Assembly (NCBI RefSeq): GCF_036492245.1 | Contig: NZ_AP025286.1 | Span: 1 to 64,000 of the forward strand | Origin: Treponema bryantii | Lineage (GTDB): Bacteria > Spirochaetota > Spirochaetia > Treponematales > Treponemataceae | Direction of reading: 5' to 3' | DNA length: 64,000 nucleotides | Part shown: positions 52,705 to 60,704 of the stretch, one piece after another | How positions within the stretch are numbered: the stretch's first letter is position 1 | Layout of the letters: the number at the start of each line of letters is the position of its first letter | Position numbers and translations under genes: made by a program | The notes under the pieces: model-generated | Databases searched by the model: none | Seen by the model: only the letters and a program-made list of their open reading frames with translations | Told to the model about the DNA's origin: nothing

Positions 52705-54102
52705 ATGGAAGATTTAGATAAAAAAGAAGGGGCTGCTGCCTCAGAAACTAAAACAGTTCAGATTGAAAATAAAATGGGTACTATGCCGCTCGGTAAACTT
52801 TTGATTCAGATTTCATTACCGATGATGATTTCTATGCTGGTACAGGCGCTTTATAATATTGTAGATAGTATTTTCGTTGCACAGATTTCGGAAAATGCAC
52901 TTACTGCAGTTTCTCTTGCGTTCCCTATTCAGAATTTGATGATTTCTACTTCAGTTGGTACTGGAGTTGGTGTAAATGCGTTGCTTTCTATGAGACTTGG
53001 ACAGCAGGATAAAAAAGCTGTAAGTGATTCTGCTATGAACGGTATTTTCCTTTATGCTATCACTTGTGTTGTTTTTATTGTGCTTGGAATTTTTGTTCCA
53101 CGCATTTATTTTGAATCACAGACAAATAACCCTGAAATCATTGAGTATGGTGTACAGTATCTTTCTATATGTATGATTGTTTCTGTAGGTTTATATGGTG
53201 CTATTTTGTTTGAGCGCCTTCTCCAGTCTACAGGACGTACTGTTCTTTCTATGATTTCTCAGCTCGCTGGAGCTATCACAAATATCATTTTTGACCCTCT
53301 TTTGATTTTCGGATTGCTTGGTTTCCCTAAGCTTGGAATTGCCGGAGCAGCCTGGGCAACAGTTTTAGGTCAGATAGTTGGTTTCGTAATTTCACTTTCT
53401 CTGAACCTTACAAAGAATAAGGAAATTAGTTTCAAAATTAAGGGATTCCGTCCTCATGGTAAAGTAATTGCTGATATCTATAAAGTAGGTGTTCCTTCTA
53501 TTCTGCTTGGTTCTATTGGTTCGGTACTTACATATCTTATCAACTTGATTCTGGGTGCCTTTACAATGACAGCCGTTGCAGTTTATGGAGTTTACTTTAA
53601 GCTTCAGAGCTTTATTTTTATGCCTGTTTTTGGTCTTAATAACGGAATTGTTCCTATCGTTGCTTATAATTATGGTGCAAAACGTAAAGACAGAATTATG
53701 CGTGGAATTAAGCTCTGTGCTATTGCTGCAGTTTTAATTATGGGTGCTGGTCTTTTGATTTTTGAACTTTTCCCACGTCAGCTGCTTGCAATGTTTAATG
53801 CTTCAGAAGAAATGTATGCTATTGGTATTCCGGCCCTTAGAAGAATTGCCCTTCATTTCCCAGTTGCCGCAATCTGTATTACATTGATTTCAGTTTTCCA
53901 GGCTCTCGGAAAAGGTCTTATGAGTATGATTGTTTCATTTGTTCGTCAGATAATTGTGCTTCTTCCTGCAGCCTATCTTCTTTCTCTTACAGGTGATGTA
54001 AATAATATCTGGTGGGCATTTATTATTGCAGAAGGAGCTTCTGTAATTGCCAGTGCTATAGGAATGCGTATTACTTATAATAAGGACATTAAAACTCTTT
54101 AA
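52705..54102 (+). CDS. MATE family multidrug/cation antiporter
   Basis: A second MATE exporter, 465 aa with twelve helices: ISLPMMISMLVQALYNIVDSIFVAQ at residues about 32-56 and the repeat half VGVPSILLGSIGS .. GIVPIVAYNYGAKRKDRIMRG. It is clearly related to the protein encoded at 44138-45520, with a short hydrophilic N-terminal extension. The substrate is unknown. It stands alone between the Eis-like gene (divergent) and the chemotaxis receptor. Confidence 0.93.
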   Translation: MEDLDKKEGAAASETKTVQIENKMGTMPLGKLLIQISLPMMISMLVQALYNIVDSIFVAQISENALTAVSLAFPIQNLMISTSVGTGVGVNALLSMRLGQQDKKAVSDSAMNGIFLYAITCVVFIVLGIFVPRIYFESQTNNPEIIEYGVQYLSICMIVSVGLYGAILFERLLQSTGRTVLSMISQLAGAITNIIFDPLLIFGLLGFPKLGIAGAAWATVLGQIVGFVISLSLNLTKNKEISFKIKGFRPHGKVIADIYKVGVPSILLGSIGSVLTYLINLILGAFTMTAVAVYGVYFKLQSFIFMPVFGLNNGIVPIVAYNYGAKRKDRIMRGIKLCAIAAVLIMGAGLLIFELFPRQLLAMFNASEEMYAIGIPALRRIALHFPVAAICITLISVFQALGKGLMSMIVSFVRQIIVLLPAAYLLSLTGDVNNIWWAFIIAEGASVIASAIGMRITYNKDIKTL

Positions 54103-54165
54103 ATTTTGACAGTTTTCATATTTCCGTTATACAATATTAACACTTAATTTGTATGGAGAAGAGAT

Positions 54166-56034
54166 ATGAATTTGTTTCAGCTATATATGCTATTTTTTGG
54201 TGTTAGTACTGTAATTGGCGTTCCTTTACTATCATCATTCCAGGTTACCCAGATTAAAGGGTCTTCCTGGGCAGACTGGATAAGCGGTCTTGGAGCATCC
54301 TTAGGACCGGCTGCCGGAATCTGTGTTGTCATCACAATAATCAGTTATATCATCATGAAGCCACTTCTGAATCTGATTAAGAAAGCCGAAACAGAACCAA
54401 TAACCGAAGAAGAACAGAGAAGCGTAGATAAAATCCTTAAGAAAATCAGAATCCTTTCAACAGCAGCTCTTATGGCAGGTTATCCTGTTGGTAACGGTTC
54501 AACAATCATCATAAAAACAATGGCTGGTAAGGTTAACTATAATAAAGTTGATCTGATTGTCATTATGATTTTGATTCTTTTATATGGTTTTACAGCTGTT
54601 CAGTATTCTGTTAACTGTTTTGCAACAGTTTCACGCCGTCAGCTTTATAAACTTAAGCTCATTACTACAGAGGGCTTTAAAACCTCTAAAGTTTCTATGA
54701 ATCTTGGACAGGGAATTTTAATTGCAAGCCTTACTGTTGCATGGCATGTTTTCTGTTCTGGTTATAGTGCTGTTCGCCACGGCTGGTCTATGGATTTATT
54801 TGTTCACAAAGCACTTTTTGGTATTGCCCAGTCGGTGATTTTCTGTGGTCCACTTATCGTTATAACACTTATTCAGCTTCGTCACCGTTTTGCAATTTCA
54901 ATCAATCAAATTCGTAAACTTCGTACAGAAGGTGATCTTCAGAGCCGTATTTATGTAGGATCTTTCGATGACTTTGGTATTATCATGTCGGAAATGAACC
55001 TTCTTATGGATTCACTCCGTACTTCCCTTTTAAAATTGAAGAATGAAGCTGATGCGGTAGATTTAAGTGCAGAAGAGCTTATGGGCCTTACAGAATCATC
55101 TTCTTCTGATATTGCTAAGATTGTTGAAAGATTCCAGGAAATGAGTTCTGAGTCTAATAATCAGGCTGAACTTCTTGTTTCTGTAAATGAAGGTGTTACA
55201 AAGCTTAGTGCTGATGCTACAAAAGTCAGCGATTTTACCGGTTTCCAGTTTAAGTCAGAAAAAGAAAATGAAAATTCTATGACTGAAATGGTAGATAACT
55301 TTAAGGCTATCACAAATCTGATTGAACGGGCACAGACTCTTTCTGATGCGCTTACTGCAGAATCTGTTTCGGGTAGTGCGGAAGTAAAGAAAACTCAGAC
55401 TGTAATCAATGGTATTACAGAAATGTCTAAGCGCATGATTGAAGTTATCAAGGTGATTCAGGCTGTTGCTTCTCAGACAAACCTTCTTGCTATGAATGCG
55501 GCTATTGAGGCGGCACATGCGGGTGATGCCGGAAAGGGATTCAGTGTTGTAGCTGACGAAATCCGTAAGCTTTCTGAATCTACTCAGAACTCTACAAAAG
55601 ATATCAGTAATCTTATCAATGAAATTGCTAAATCTATGGAAGAAGGTTCTTCGAACATGGAACTTACAAGTAATGCATTCAATAAGATTCAGAAAGAAAT
55701 TGAAGAGCAGAGTGGTGTTGTTGCAGAGATTTCAAAGACTATGGCTCAGCAGTCAAAGGATGCAAATTCAATTCTTTCAAGTACAAATATTATTGTAAAG
55801 CAGATTGAAGACGTTAGTGGTCTTGCTAAGAATCAGGCAAATTATACAGAAGAGATTATGAATGATTTGACTGAAGTAGTAAATCTTGCAGGAAAGGTAA
55901 ATGATTCTGTTGGTGAGTCAGAAACTGTAGTTAAGAACTTCTCTGAATCGTTCTCTACTGTCCGTGCTAAGGCTGAAGCAAATAAGAAATCTGTTCTTTA
56001 TATCACTGAAGAAATTAATAAGTTCAAATTATAA
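54166..56034 (+). CDS. Methyl-accepting chemotaxis protein with polytopic sensor
   Basis: The N-terminal 250 residues hold about six membrane helices rather than the usual periplasmic sensor, so it probably senses within the membrane or small permeant signals. A HAMP-like region and the long coiled-coil signalling domain follow, with the hairpin tip [34 protein letters not shown] near 435-468, which contacts CheA/CheW. At 622 aa it is complete. The ribosome site is GGAGAAGAG. It ends at a terminator. Confidence 0.95.
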   Translation: MNLFQLYMLFFGVSTVIGVPLLSSFQVTQIKGSSWADWISGLGASLGPAAGICVVITIISYIIMKPLLNLIKKAETEPITEEEQRSVDKILKKIRILSTAALMAGYPVGNGSTIIIKTMAGKVNYNKVDLIVIMILILLYGFTAVQYSVNCFATVSRRQLYKLKLITTEGFKTSKVSMNLGQGILIASLTVAWHVFCSGYSAVRHGWSMDLFVHKALFGIAQSVIFCGPLIVITLIQLRHRFAISINQIRKLRTEGDLQSRIYVGSFDDFGIIMSEMNLLMDSLRTSLLKLKNEADAVDLSAEELMGLTESSSSDIAKIVERFQEMSSESNNQAELLVSVNEGVTKLSADATKVSDFTGFQFKSEKENENSMTEMVDNFKAITNLIERAQTLSDALTAESVSGSAEVKKTQTVINGITEMSKRMIEVIKVIQAVASQTNLLAMNAAIEAAHAGDAGKGFSVVADEIRKLSESTQNSTKDISNLINEIAKSMEEGSSNMELTSNAFNKIQKEIEEQSGVVAEISKTMAQQSKDANSILSSTNIIVKQIEDVSGLAKNQANYTEEIMNDLTEVVNLAGKVNDSVGESETVVKNFSESFSTVRAKAEANKKSVLYITEEINKFKL

Positions 56035-56036
56035 CG

Positions 56037-56065
56037 AAAAACCGGGCTTACAGGCCCGGTTTTTT
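56037..56065. terminator. Bidirectional terminator between the chemotaxis and thioesterase genes
   Basis: AAAAACCGGGC-ttacag-GCCCGGTTTTTT: a 7-bp GC arm pair (56041-56047, 56054-56060) with A and T runs on each side, working in both directions. Confidence 0.93.
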
Positions 56066-56066
56066 A

Positions 56067-56786
56067 TTAATCAAATTCGATTTGAGTTTTAAGATCGCCG
56101 CCTTTGCCGTAAATACAGCAGATGTGGCGGCCTTCGTTTTCTGCGTACTTGCAGACAATTTCTTCTCCTGATTTTACTGCCATTTTATAACTGATACGAA
56201 GTTTCTTGAAATCGCGGTTTTCAAAAACCTCTTCTGGAAGTCCTTCAAGGGCATAATCAAGATATGTAAGATTGTGAACATGGTCATTAAAATCTATATC
56301 CAGGCGCCGGATTGCAATTGGAGTTTCGCGGGTAAAATTTTCCGGAGCTACAAGTTTTGGAAGCTTTGAATCTTCGTAGGTATGCTTATCTTCCGGCTGG
56401 TATTTGTCTATGATTTCCTGAGTGATTTTACATGGGCGGTTTGTATTGAGGTCGAGCAGAATCCATTTTGTAGTGCCTTTTACTGATAGTTCACCGTTGC
56501 AATACATTTCAAAGTCACGGGTACAGATGAGCGGATGATTAACCGGTTCTGACCAGGTACGAGCAACGATTTTGTCACCGTATTTAGGATAGGTGATTAC
56601 ATCAATCAGCCAGTCGGTAAGAACCCAGGCTTTTCCGTTGCTGGAACCTTCAAGAATCGCATCTCCGGCAGCGTCTGAATGTTTATTTCCTGAATTTTCA
56701 AGAATTTTAAGAATAGAACCAAGCAGCATGTCGCCGTTTTTTTTGTAATCTTCAAGCAGCGGCTGATATTCAAAATCGATAATCAC
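56067..56786 (-). CDS. Acyl-ACP thioesterase
   Basis: A 239-aa double hot-dog protein of the FatA/FatB type. The pattern WVLTDWLIDVITYPKYGD and the second repeat RRLDIDFNDHVHNLTYLDYALEG (about residues 157-180, with the Asn/His catalytic region) match bacterial acyl-ACP thioesterases, which release free fatty acids from ACP. The start codon is GTG with AGAGAGG upstream. Confidence 0.9.
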   Translation of the reverse strand: MIIDFEYQPLLEDYKKNGDMLLGSILKILENSGNKHSDAAGDAILEGSSNGKAWVLTDWLIDVITYPKYGDKIVARTWSEPVNHPLICTRDFEMYCNGELSVKGTTKWILLDLNTNRPCKITQEIIDKYQPEDKHTYEDSKLPKLVAPENFTRETPIAIRRLDIDFNDHVHNLTYLDYALEGLPEEVFENRDFKKLRISYKMAVKSGEEIVCKYAENEGRHICCIYGKGGDLKTQIEFD

Positions 56787-56824
56787 TTTTTATAACCTCT
56801 CTGTTTTAGAATGACAAAAAGTGG

Positions 56825-57970
56825 CTATTTTGTCAATCTATCGAACGCTGCCTTTGGCTTTCCTTCTCCATCAAACAGCAGAGGAACGTCTGTTCGGCCT
56901 GGAACAGGGAATCCGTTTTTCCAGCTCATACGGTCGGTAATACCCCAGAGAACGACATCCTTCAAAATGCCGGCTTTAGCTTCTTTCTTAAAGCATTCAA
57001 AAATCTGATAGTAGCGTTCTGCCTGCTGCTCAAAAAGCTCTGGTGTATATTCGCGGCGTGGATCGAACTTTCCGTTATTCTGTTCTTTATCCGGGTAAAC
57101 AGAAATTTCCATTTCTGTAACAATTACGTTGAGTCCAAGGCTTCCGTAAAGTTCGATTGTCTTTTCAATTTCACTTACAGGTGGATTTTCAATGTTGATA
57201 TGCATCTGAAGGCCAACTGTATCTACAGGAACTCCACGCTCAAGCAATCCTTTTAAGAGATTGTACATTCCCTGGCGCTTTCCAGGAACAATTTCAAGAT
57301 TATAGTCGTTGATTACGAGGCTTGATTTAGGGAATGCTTCTTTTGCCCAGAAAAAGGCCTTATCAATATAATCAGGTCCGAGAATATCAAACCACTGGGA
57401 GCGGTCTGCTCCGTCACGGAGAATAAAGTTCTTATCTGAAATACATTCATTTACGACATCTACAGAGCAGATATCGTCGTGGTAGCGTTCACCAACTGTG
57501 AAAATATATTTTTTAAGACGTTCTTCGAGTACTTCTTTGCTTACTTTTTCGCCTTTTTCATCTTCAAAAATCCACTTAGGTGACTGATTGTGCCAGACGA
57601 GGGTGTGCCAGCGCATATCCTGACCGTTTGTTCTGGCGAAATCACGGAGGCGGTCTGCCATCTTAAAATCAAAATCATTTTCGCCGTTATAAATCGAGCC
57701 CATTTTACATTCGTTTTCGGCAACTACAAGATTAAACTGATTTGCAGCCAGTTCATAATCTGGCAGGCGGCCTGTTGGCAGAGGTTTTGGCTCTGGAAAT
57801 TTAAATTCAGGGAATTCCGGAGTAGGTTTAAAGTTCTTTTTGAAGTCTGCATAACGGATTTTCATCTTTTCGAAGTGTTCAACTTTTTCTTCTTCAGACA
57901 TAAGGATAATTCCGCTGATAGCAGCACCAACTCTAAAATAATCTTTATAGCTTTCGAATAATCTTTTCAT
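56825..57970 (-). CDS. Intracellular GH10 endo-1,4-beta-xylanase
   Basis: A 381-aa GH10 barrel. The acid/base Glu175 lies in DVVNECISD and the nucleophile Glu286 in VIVTEMEIS; WHTLVWHNQ and DVVLWGITDR are further family blocks. There is no signal peptide, so it probably acts on xylo-oligosaccharides in the cytoplasm. A Pro/Phe-rich insert (residues about 47-70) sits in the first barrel region. The ATG at 57970 is used; a CATAAT six bases upstream hints at another leaderless start. The operator at 58059 lies in its promoter region. Confidence 0.93.
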   Translation of the reverse strand: MKRLFESYKDYFRVGAAISGIILMSEEEKVEHFEKMKIRYADFKKNFKPTPEFPEFKFPEPKPLPTGRLPDYELAANQFNLVVAENECKMGSIYNGENDFDFKMADRLRDFARTNGQDMRWHTLVWHNQSPKWIFEDEKGEKVSKEVLEERLKKYIFTVGERYHDDICSVDVVNECISDKNFILRDGADRSQWFDILGPDYIDKAFFWAKEAFPKSSLVINDYNLEIVPGKRQGMYNLLKGLLERGVPVDTVGLQMHINIENPPVSEIEKTIELYGSLGLNVIVTEMEISVYPDKEQNNGKFDPRREYTPELFEQQAERYYQIFECFKKEAKAGILKDVVLWGITDRMSWKNGFPVPGRTDVPLLFDGEGKPKAAFDRLTK

Positions 57971-58058
57971 GATTTTATTATGCTTTGTTTGCAAGAATAA
58001 AAATAGCGGGGATTATTCTTAGAAATTGTATGAATCTATATTACAACGTTTTCGTAAG

Positions 58059-58070
58059 GCAACCGGTTGC
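58059..58070. promoter_or_regulatory. Operator palindrome GCAACCGGTTGC in the xylanase/DUF4867 interval
   Basis: It is identical to the site upstream of xylB (47383-47394), with matching flanks AGGCAACC/GGTTGCTT. It is placed between divergent genes, 89 bp from the xylanase ATG. Confidence 0.75.
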
Positions 58071-58195
58071 TTAAATTTGTATTTATTAACAGAAATTTAG
58101 TCTTTAAATAGTGAAATATTTATACACTCGTGATACAATATCATGAGCGTTTCTTCGGATTTTTTGCGCATGGGAGTTTAGTGCAAACTACCCGG

Positions 58196-58207
58196 TTAAA
58201 CGTTTAA
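58196..58207. promoter_or_regulatory. Second palindrome TTAAACGTTTAA before the DUF4867 gene
   Basis: A perfect 12-bp palindrome with the central CG common in LacI-family sites, 19 bp before the ATG at 58227. It differs in outer bases from GCAACCGGTTGC, so a different or shared repressor could bind. Confidence 0.5.
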
Positions 58208-58226
58208 TAGGAGTTAAAGAAAAAAG

Positions 58227-58880
58227 ATGCGTATCAAATCTGTTTTCAGTCACAGTTTTGAAAAGTATGGAAAGGTTCTTACAGGTTATGATGTAACAGA
58301 CCTTCTCAAGAAACTGGACGACACAACTAAAAAACCGGACAATGCTGTAATTTATGAGCCGGGCGATGCCGGATTGGAAAGTCTTCCAATTGCAAAAGAG
58401 TTCAGTGACAATGCTTACGGCGGAATGCCAATCCAGGTTGGTTACTGCAATGGTAACAACACTAAGCTCAACTGTCTTGAATGGCACCGTGGTTCTGAGC
58501 TCAACATTCCTTCAAACGACATGGTTCTTCTTCTTGCACCTCTTCAGTCTGTAAAAAATGGAAAACTCAACACTTCTGCTGTAGAAGCTTTCTACGTTCC
58601 AAAGGGAACTGTTGTAGAAGTTTATGAGACAACTCTTCATTATGCACCATGTAACGCTGTAAAAAATGGCGAAGTTTCTAAGGAAGGTTTCCGTGTAATT
58701 ATCGTTCTTCCAAAGGATACAAACACAGAAAAGCCTGCAATTAAAGAAATTGATTTCGAAGATAAGCTTTTGTGGGCACGCAACAAGTGGCTCATTGCTC
58801 ATCCAGATTCAAGTGAAGCAAAGGCTGGCGCATTTGTAGGCTTGAGCGGTATCAACATTGATATCGCTAAGGCAAAATAG
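58227..58880 (+). CDS. DUF4867 family (cupin-like) protein
   Basis: A 217-aa protein with features of DUF4867: CLEWHRGSELNIPSNDMVLLL near residues 86-106, and YVPKGTVVEVYETTLHYAPC near 133-152, whose His and Glu residues suggest a metal-binding beta-barrel. Members usually sit beside sugar isomerases, as here. It may handle a sugar acid or act as an epimerase/isomerase, which is inference only. The ribosome site AGGAG is good. It is followed after an inverted repeat by the isomerase. Confidence 0.82.
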   Translation: MRIKSVFSHSFEKYGKVLTGYDVTDLLKKLDDTTKKPDNAVIYEPGDAGLESLPIAKEFSDNAYGGMPIQVGYCNGNNTKLNCLEWHRGSELNIPSNDMVLLLAPLQSVKNGKLNTSAVEAFYVPKGTVVEVYETTLHYAPCNAVKNGEVSKEGFRVIIVLPKDTNTEKPAIKEIDFEDKLLWARNKWLIAHPDSSEAKAGAFVGLSGINIDIAKAK

Positions 58881-58889
58881 ATTTAGATT

Positions 58890-58966
58890 GTCATTGCGAG
58901 GAGCGAATGAAATGAGCGACGTGGCAATCTACAATGTGGATTGCTTCGCTTGCAGCTCGCAATGAC
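58890..58966. repeat. MITE-like inverted repeat between DUF4867 and isomerase genes
   Basis: A 77-bp element with ends GTCATTGCGAG (58890-58900) and CTCGCAATGAC (58956-58966). Inner complementary pieces such as GGCAATCTaCA/TGTGGATTGC extend the stem. No coding capacity. This end sequence resembles dispersed repeats seen in many bacterial genomes. It lies inside an apparent operon. Confidence 0.8.
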
Positions 58967-59005
58967 GTACAAAGATTTTGAAAAAATTTTATAGGAGTAT
59001 AATAA

Positions 59006-60502
59006 ATGATTAACAACAAACCAAAAATTAAGATCGGTATCGTAGCTGTTAGCCGCGACTGTTTCCCAGAGTCTCTTGCTGTAAACCGCAGAAAGGCTCT
59101 TGTTAAAGCTTATACAGAAAAATATGGCGCAGACGAAATCTACGAATGCCCTATCTGTATCGTAGAAAGCGAAATCCACATGTGCCAGGCATTGGAAGAC
59201 ATTAAAAAGAACGGCTGTAACGCTCTTTGTGTTTACCTTGGTAACTTTGGTCCAGAGATTTCTGAGACTTTGCTTGCTAAGCACTTCGAAGGTCCAAAGA
59301 TGTTCTGTGCTGCTGCAGAAGAGACTTCTAAGGACGGCGGACTTATCCAGGGTCGTGGTGATGCTTACTGTGGTATGCTCAACGCTTCTTACAACCTCAA
59401 ACTCCGCAACATCAAGGCTTATATCCCTGAATATCCAGTAGGAACTGCTGAACAGTGTGCAGACATGATTCACGAATTTGCACCTATCGCAAAGGCAGTT
59501 TATGCTTTGAACCACCTCAAGATTATTTCTTTCGGACCACGTCCACTCAACTTCCTTGCTTGTAACGCACCTATTAAACAGCTTTACAACATTGGTGTTG
59601 AAATTGAAGAGAACTCAGAACTTGACTTGTTCGAATCTTTCAACAAGCACGCTGGCGACGCTCGTATTAAGGACGTTGTTGCTGACATGGAAAAAGAACT
59701 CGGAAAAGGAAACAAAAAGCCTGAGATTCTTGCTAAGCTCGCACAGTACGAACTTACTCTCCTTGACTGGGTTGAAGCTCACAAAGGTTACCGCGAGTTC
59801 GTTGCAATTGCTGGTAAATGTTGGCCTGCATTCCAGACACAGTTCGGATTCGTTCCTTGCTATGTAAACAGCCGCCTCACAAAGATGGGTATTCCAGTAT
59901 CTTGTGAAGTAGATATCTACGGATGTCTCTCTGAGTTCATCGGTACTGTAGTTTCTAACGATACTGTAACTCTCCTCGACATCAACAACACTGTTCCACA
60001 GGATATCTATGATGAAGACATCAAGGGTAAGCACGGAACTTACACAATCAAAGATACATTCATGGGATTCCACTGTGGAAACACAGCTTCTACAAAGCTC
60101 GCATTCTGCGAAATGAAGTACCAGCTCATCATGGCTCGTGCTCTCCCAGTAGAAGTAACAAACGGAACTTTGGAAGGAGATATCGCTCCTGGTCCTATCA
60201 CTTTCTACCGCTTGCAGTCAACTTCTGACAATATTCTCCGCGCATACATTGCACAGGGTGAAGTTCTTCCAGTTGCTACACGTTCATTCGGTGGTATCGG
60301 TATTTTCGCTATCCCAGAAATGGGCCGCTTCTACCGCCACGTACTCATCGAAAAGAACTACCCACACCACGGTGCCGTTGCATTCGGTCACTTTGGAAAG
60401 GAACTCTACGAAGTATTCAAGTACATCGGTGTAGCAGTTGACGAAATCGGCTACAACCAGCCAAAGGGTGTTCGCTACCCAACAGAAAATCCTTGGGCTT
60501 AA
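59006..60502 (+). CDS. L-fucose/L-arabinose isomerase family protein
   Basis: A 498-aa member of the fucose-isomerase-like fold: KIGIVAVSRDCFPESLAVNRR at the N-terminus, EEIHMCQAL-like and GNFGPEISETLLAKHF in the middle, CEVDIYGCLSEFIG near 308-321 and HCGNTASTKL near 354, with metal-binding Glu, Asp and His. The family interconverts aldoses and ketoses. Next to a xylanase, and sharing an operator with xylB, it may isomerise a pentose, possibly xylose; no xylA is in the window. Codon bias suggests very high expression. Confidence 0.85.
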   Translation: MINNKPKIKIGIVAVSRDCFPESLAVNRRKALVKAYTEKYGADEIYECPICIVESEIHMCQALEDIKKNGCNALCVYLGNFGPEISETLLAKHFEGPKMFCAAAEETSKDGGLIQGRGDAYCGMLNASYNLKLRNIKAYIPEYPVGTAEQCADMIHEFAPIAKAVYALNHLKIISFGPRPLNFLACNAPIKQLYNIGVEIEENSELDLFESFNKHAGDARIKDVVADMEKELGKGNKKPEILAKLAQYELTLLDWVEAHKGYREFVAIAGKCWPAFQTQFGFVPCYVNSRLTKMGIPVSCEVDIYGCLSEFIGTVVSNDTVTLLDINNTVPQDIYDEDIKGKHGTYTIKDTFMGFHCGNTASTKLAFCEMKYQLIMARALPVEVTNGTLEGDIAPGPITFYRLQSTSDNILRAYIAQGEVLPVATRSFGGIGIFAIPEMGRFYRHVLIEKNYPHHGAVAFGHFGKELYEVFKYIGVAVDEIGYNQPKGVRYPTENPWA

Positions 60503-60616
60503 AGCCTAAAATCGAAAATCCGTTAAAAACTGGGCTGCGACAGCGGGCCAGTTTAGGATTATCGAAAGAACGGCTCAGAGGCAAGCTGTGCTTGCCAACC
60601 TACGGATCTTATAAAA
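60503..60616 (+). ncRNA. Structured RNA-like element, copy B
   Basis: It has the same plan as copy A at 9796-9886. Outer arms: AATCC (60517-60521) and GGATT (60556-60560). Inner arms: AAACTGG (60527-60533) and CCAGTTT (60548-60554). Cap: CTGC-GACA-GCGG. Then ATCGAAAGAACGGCTCAGAGGC and a hairpin GGCAAGC-tgt-GCTTGCC. ATCCGT (60518-60523) can also pair with ACGGAT (60602-60607) to close the whole element. Stem bases differ from copy A but pairing is kept. Confidence 0.6.
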
Positions 60617-60617
60617 A

Positions 60618-60648
60618 GACTGTCGAGAAATCGGCAGTCTTTTTTTTG
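60618..60648 (+). terminator. Terminator after the isomerase and element B
   Basis: GACTG-t-CGA-gaaa-TCG-g-CAGTC (60618-60639) followed by nine T. Confidence 0.92.
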
Positions 60649-60704
60649 CTTTTAATTTCAGTATGACTGGTGTCATATGAAAATTTATAAAAAATAGACA
60701 TTTT

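Noticed and set aside
58883-59515. 210-aa open frame antisense to the isomerase gene
   Set aside because: Starts within the coding region and ends in the MITE-like repeat; composition of a shadow frame.
9796-60616. Hammerhead or twister ribozyme interpretation of the structured element
   Set aside because: CGAAA is present, but no CUGAUGA core or twister consensus residues can be placed.
60662-60677. TATGAC-N4-GTCATA before the RiPP maturase as a fourth WYL-regulon site
   Set aside because: Spacer is 4 bases instead of 8 between the same half-sites, and the distance to the ATG differs (13 bases after TATAAA). A weak relation is possible but not supported.
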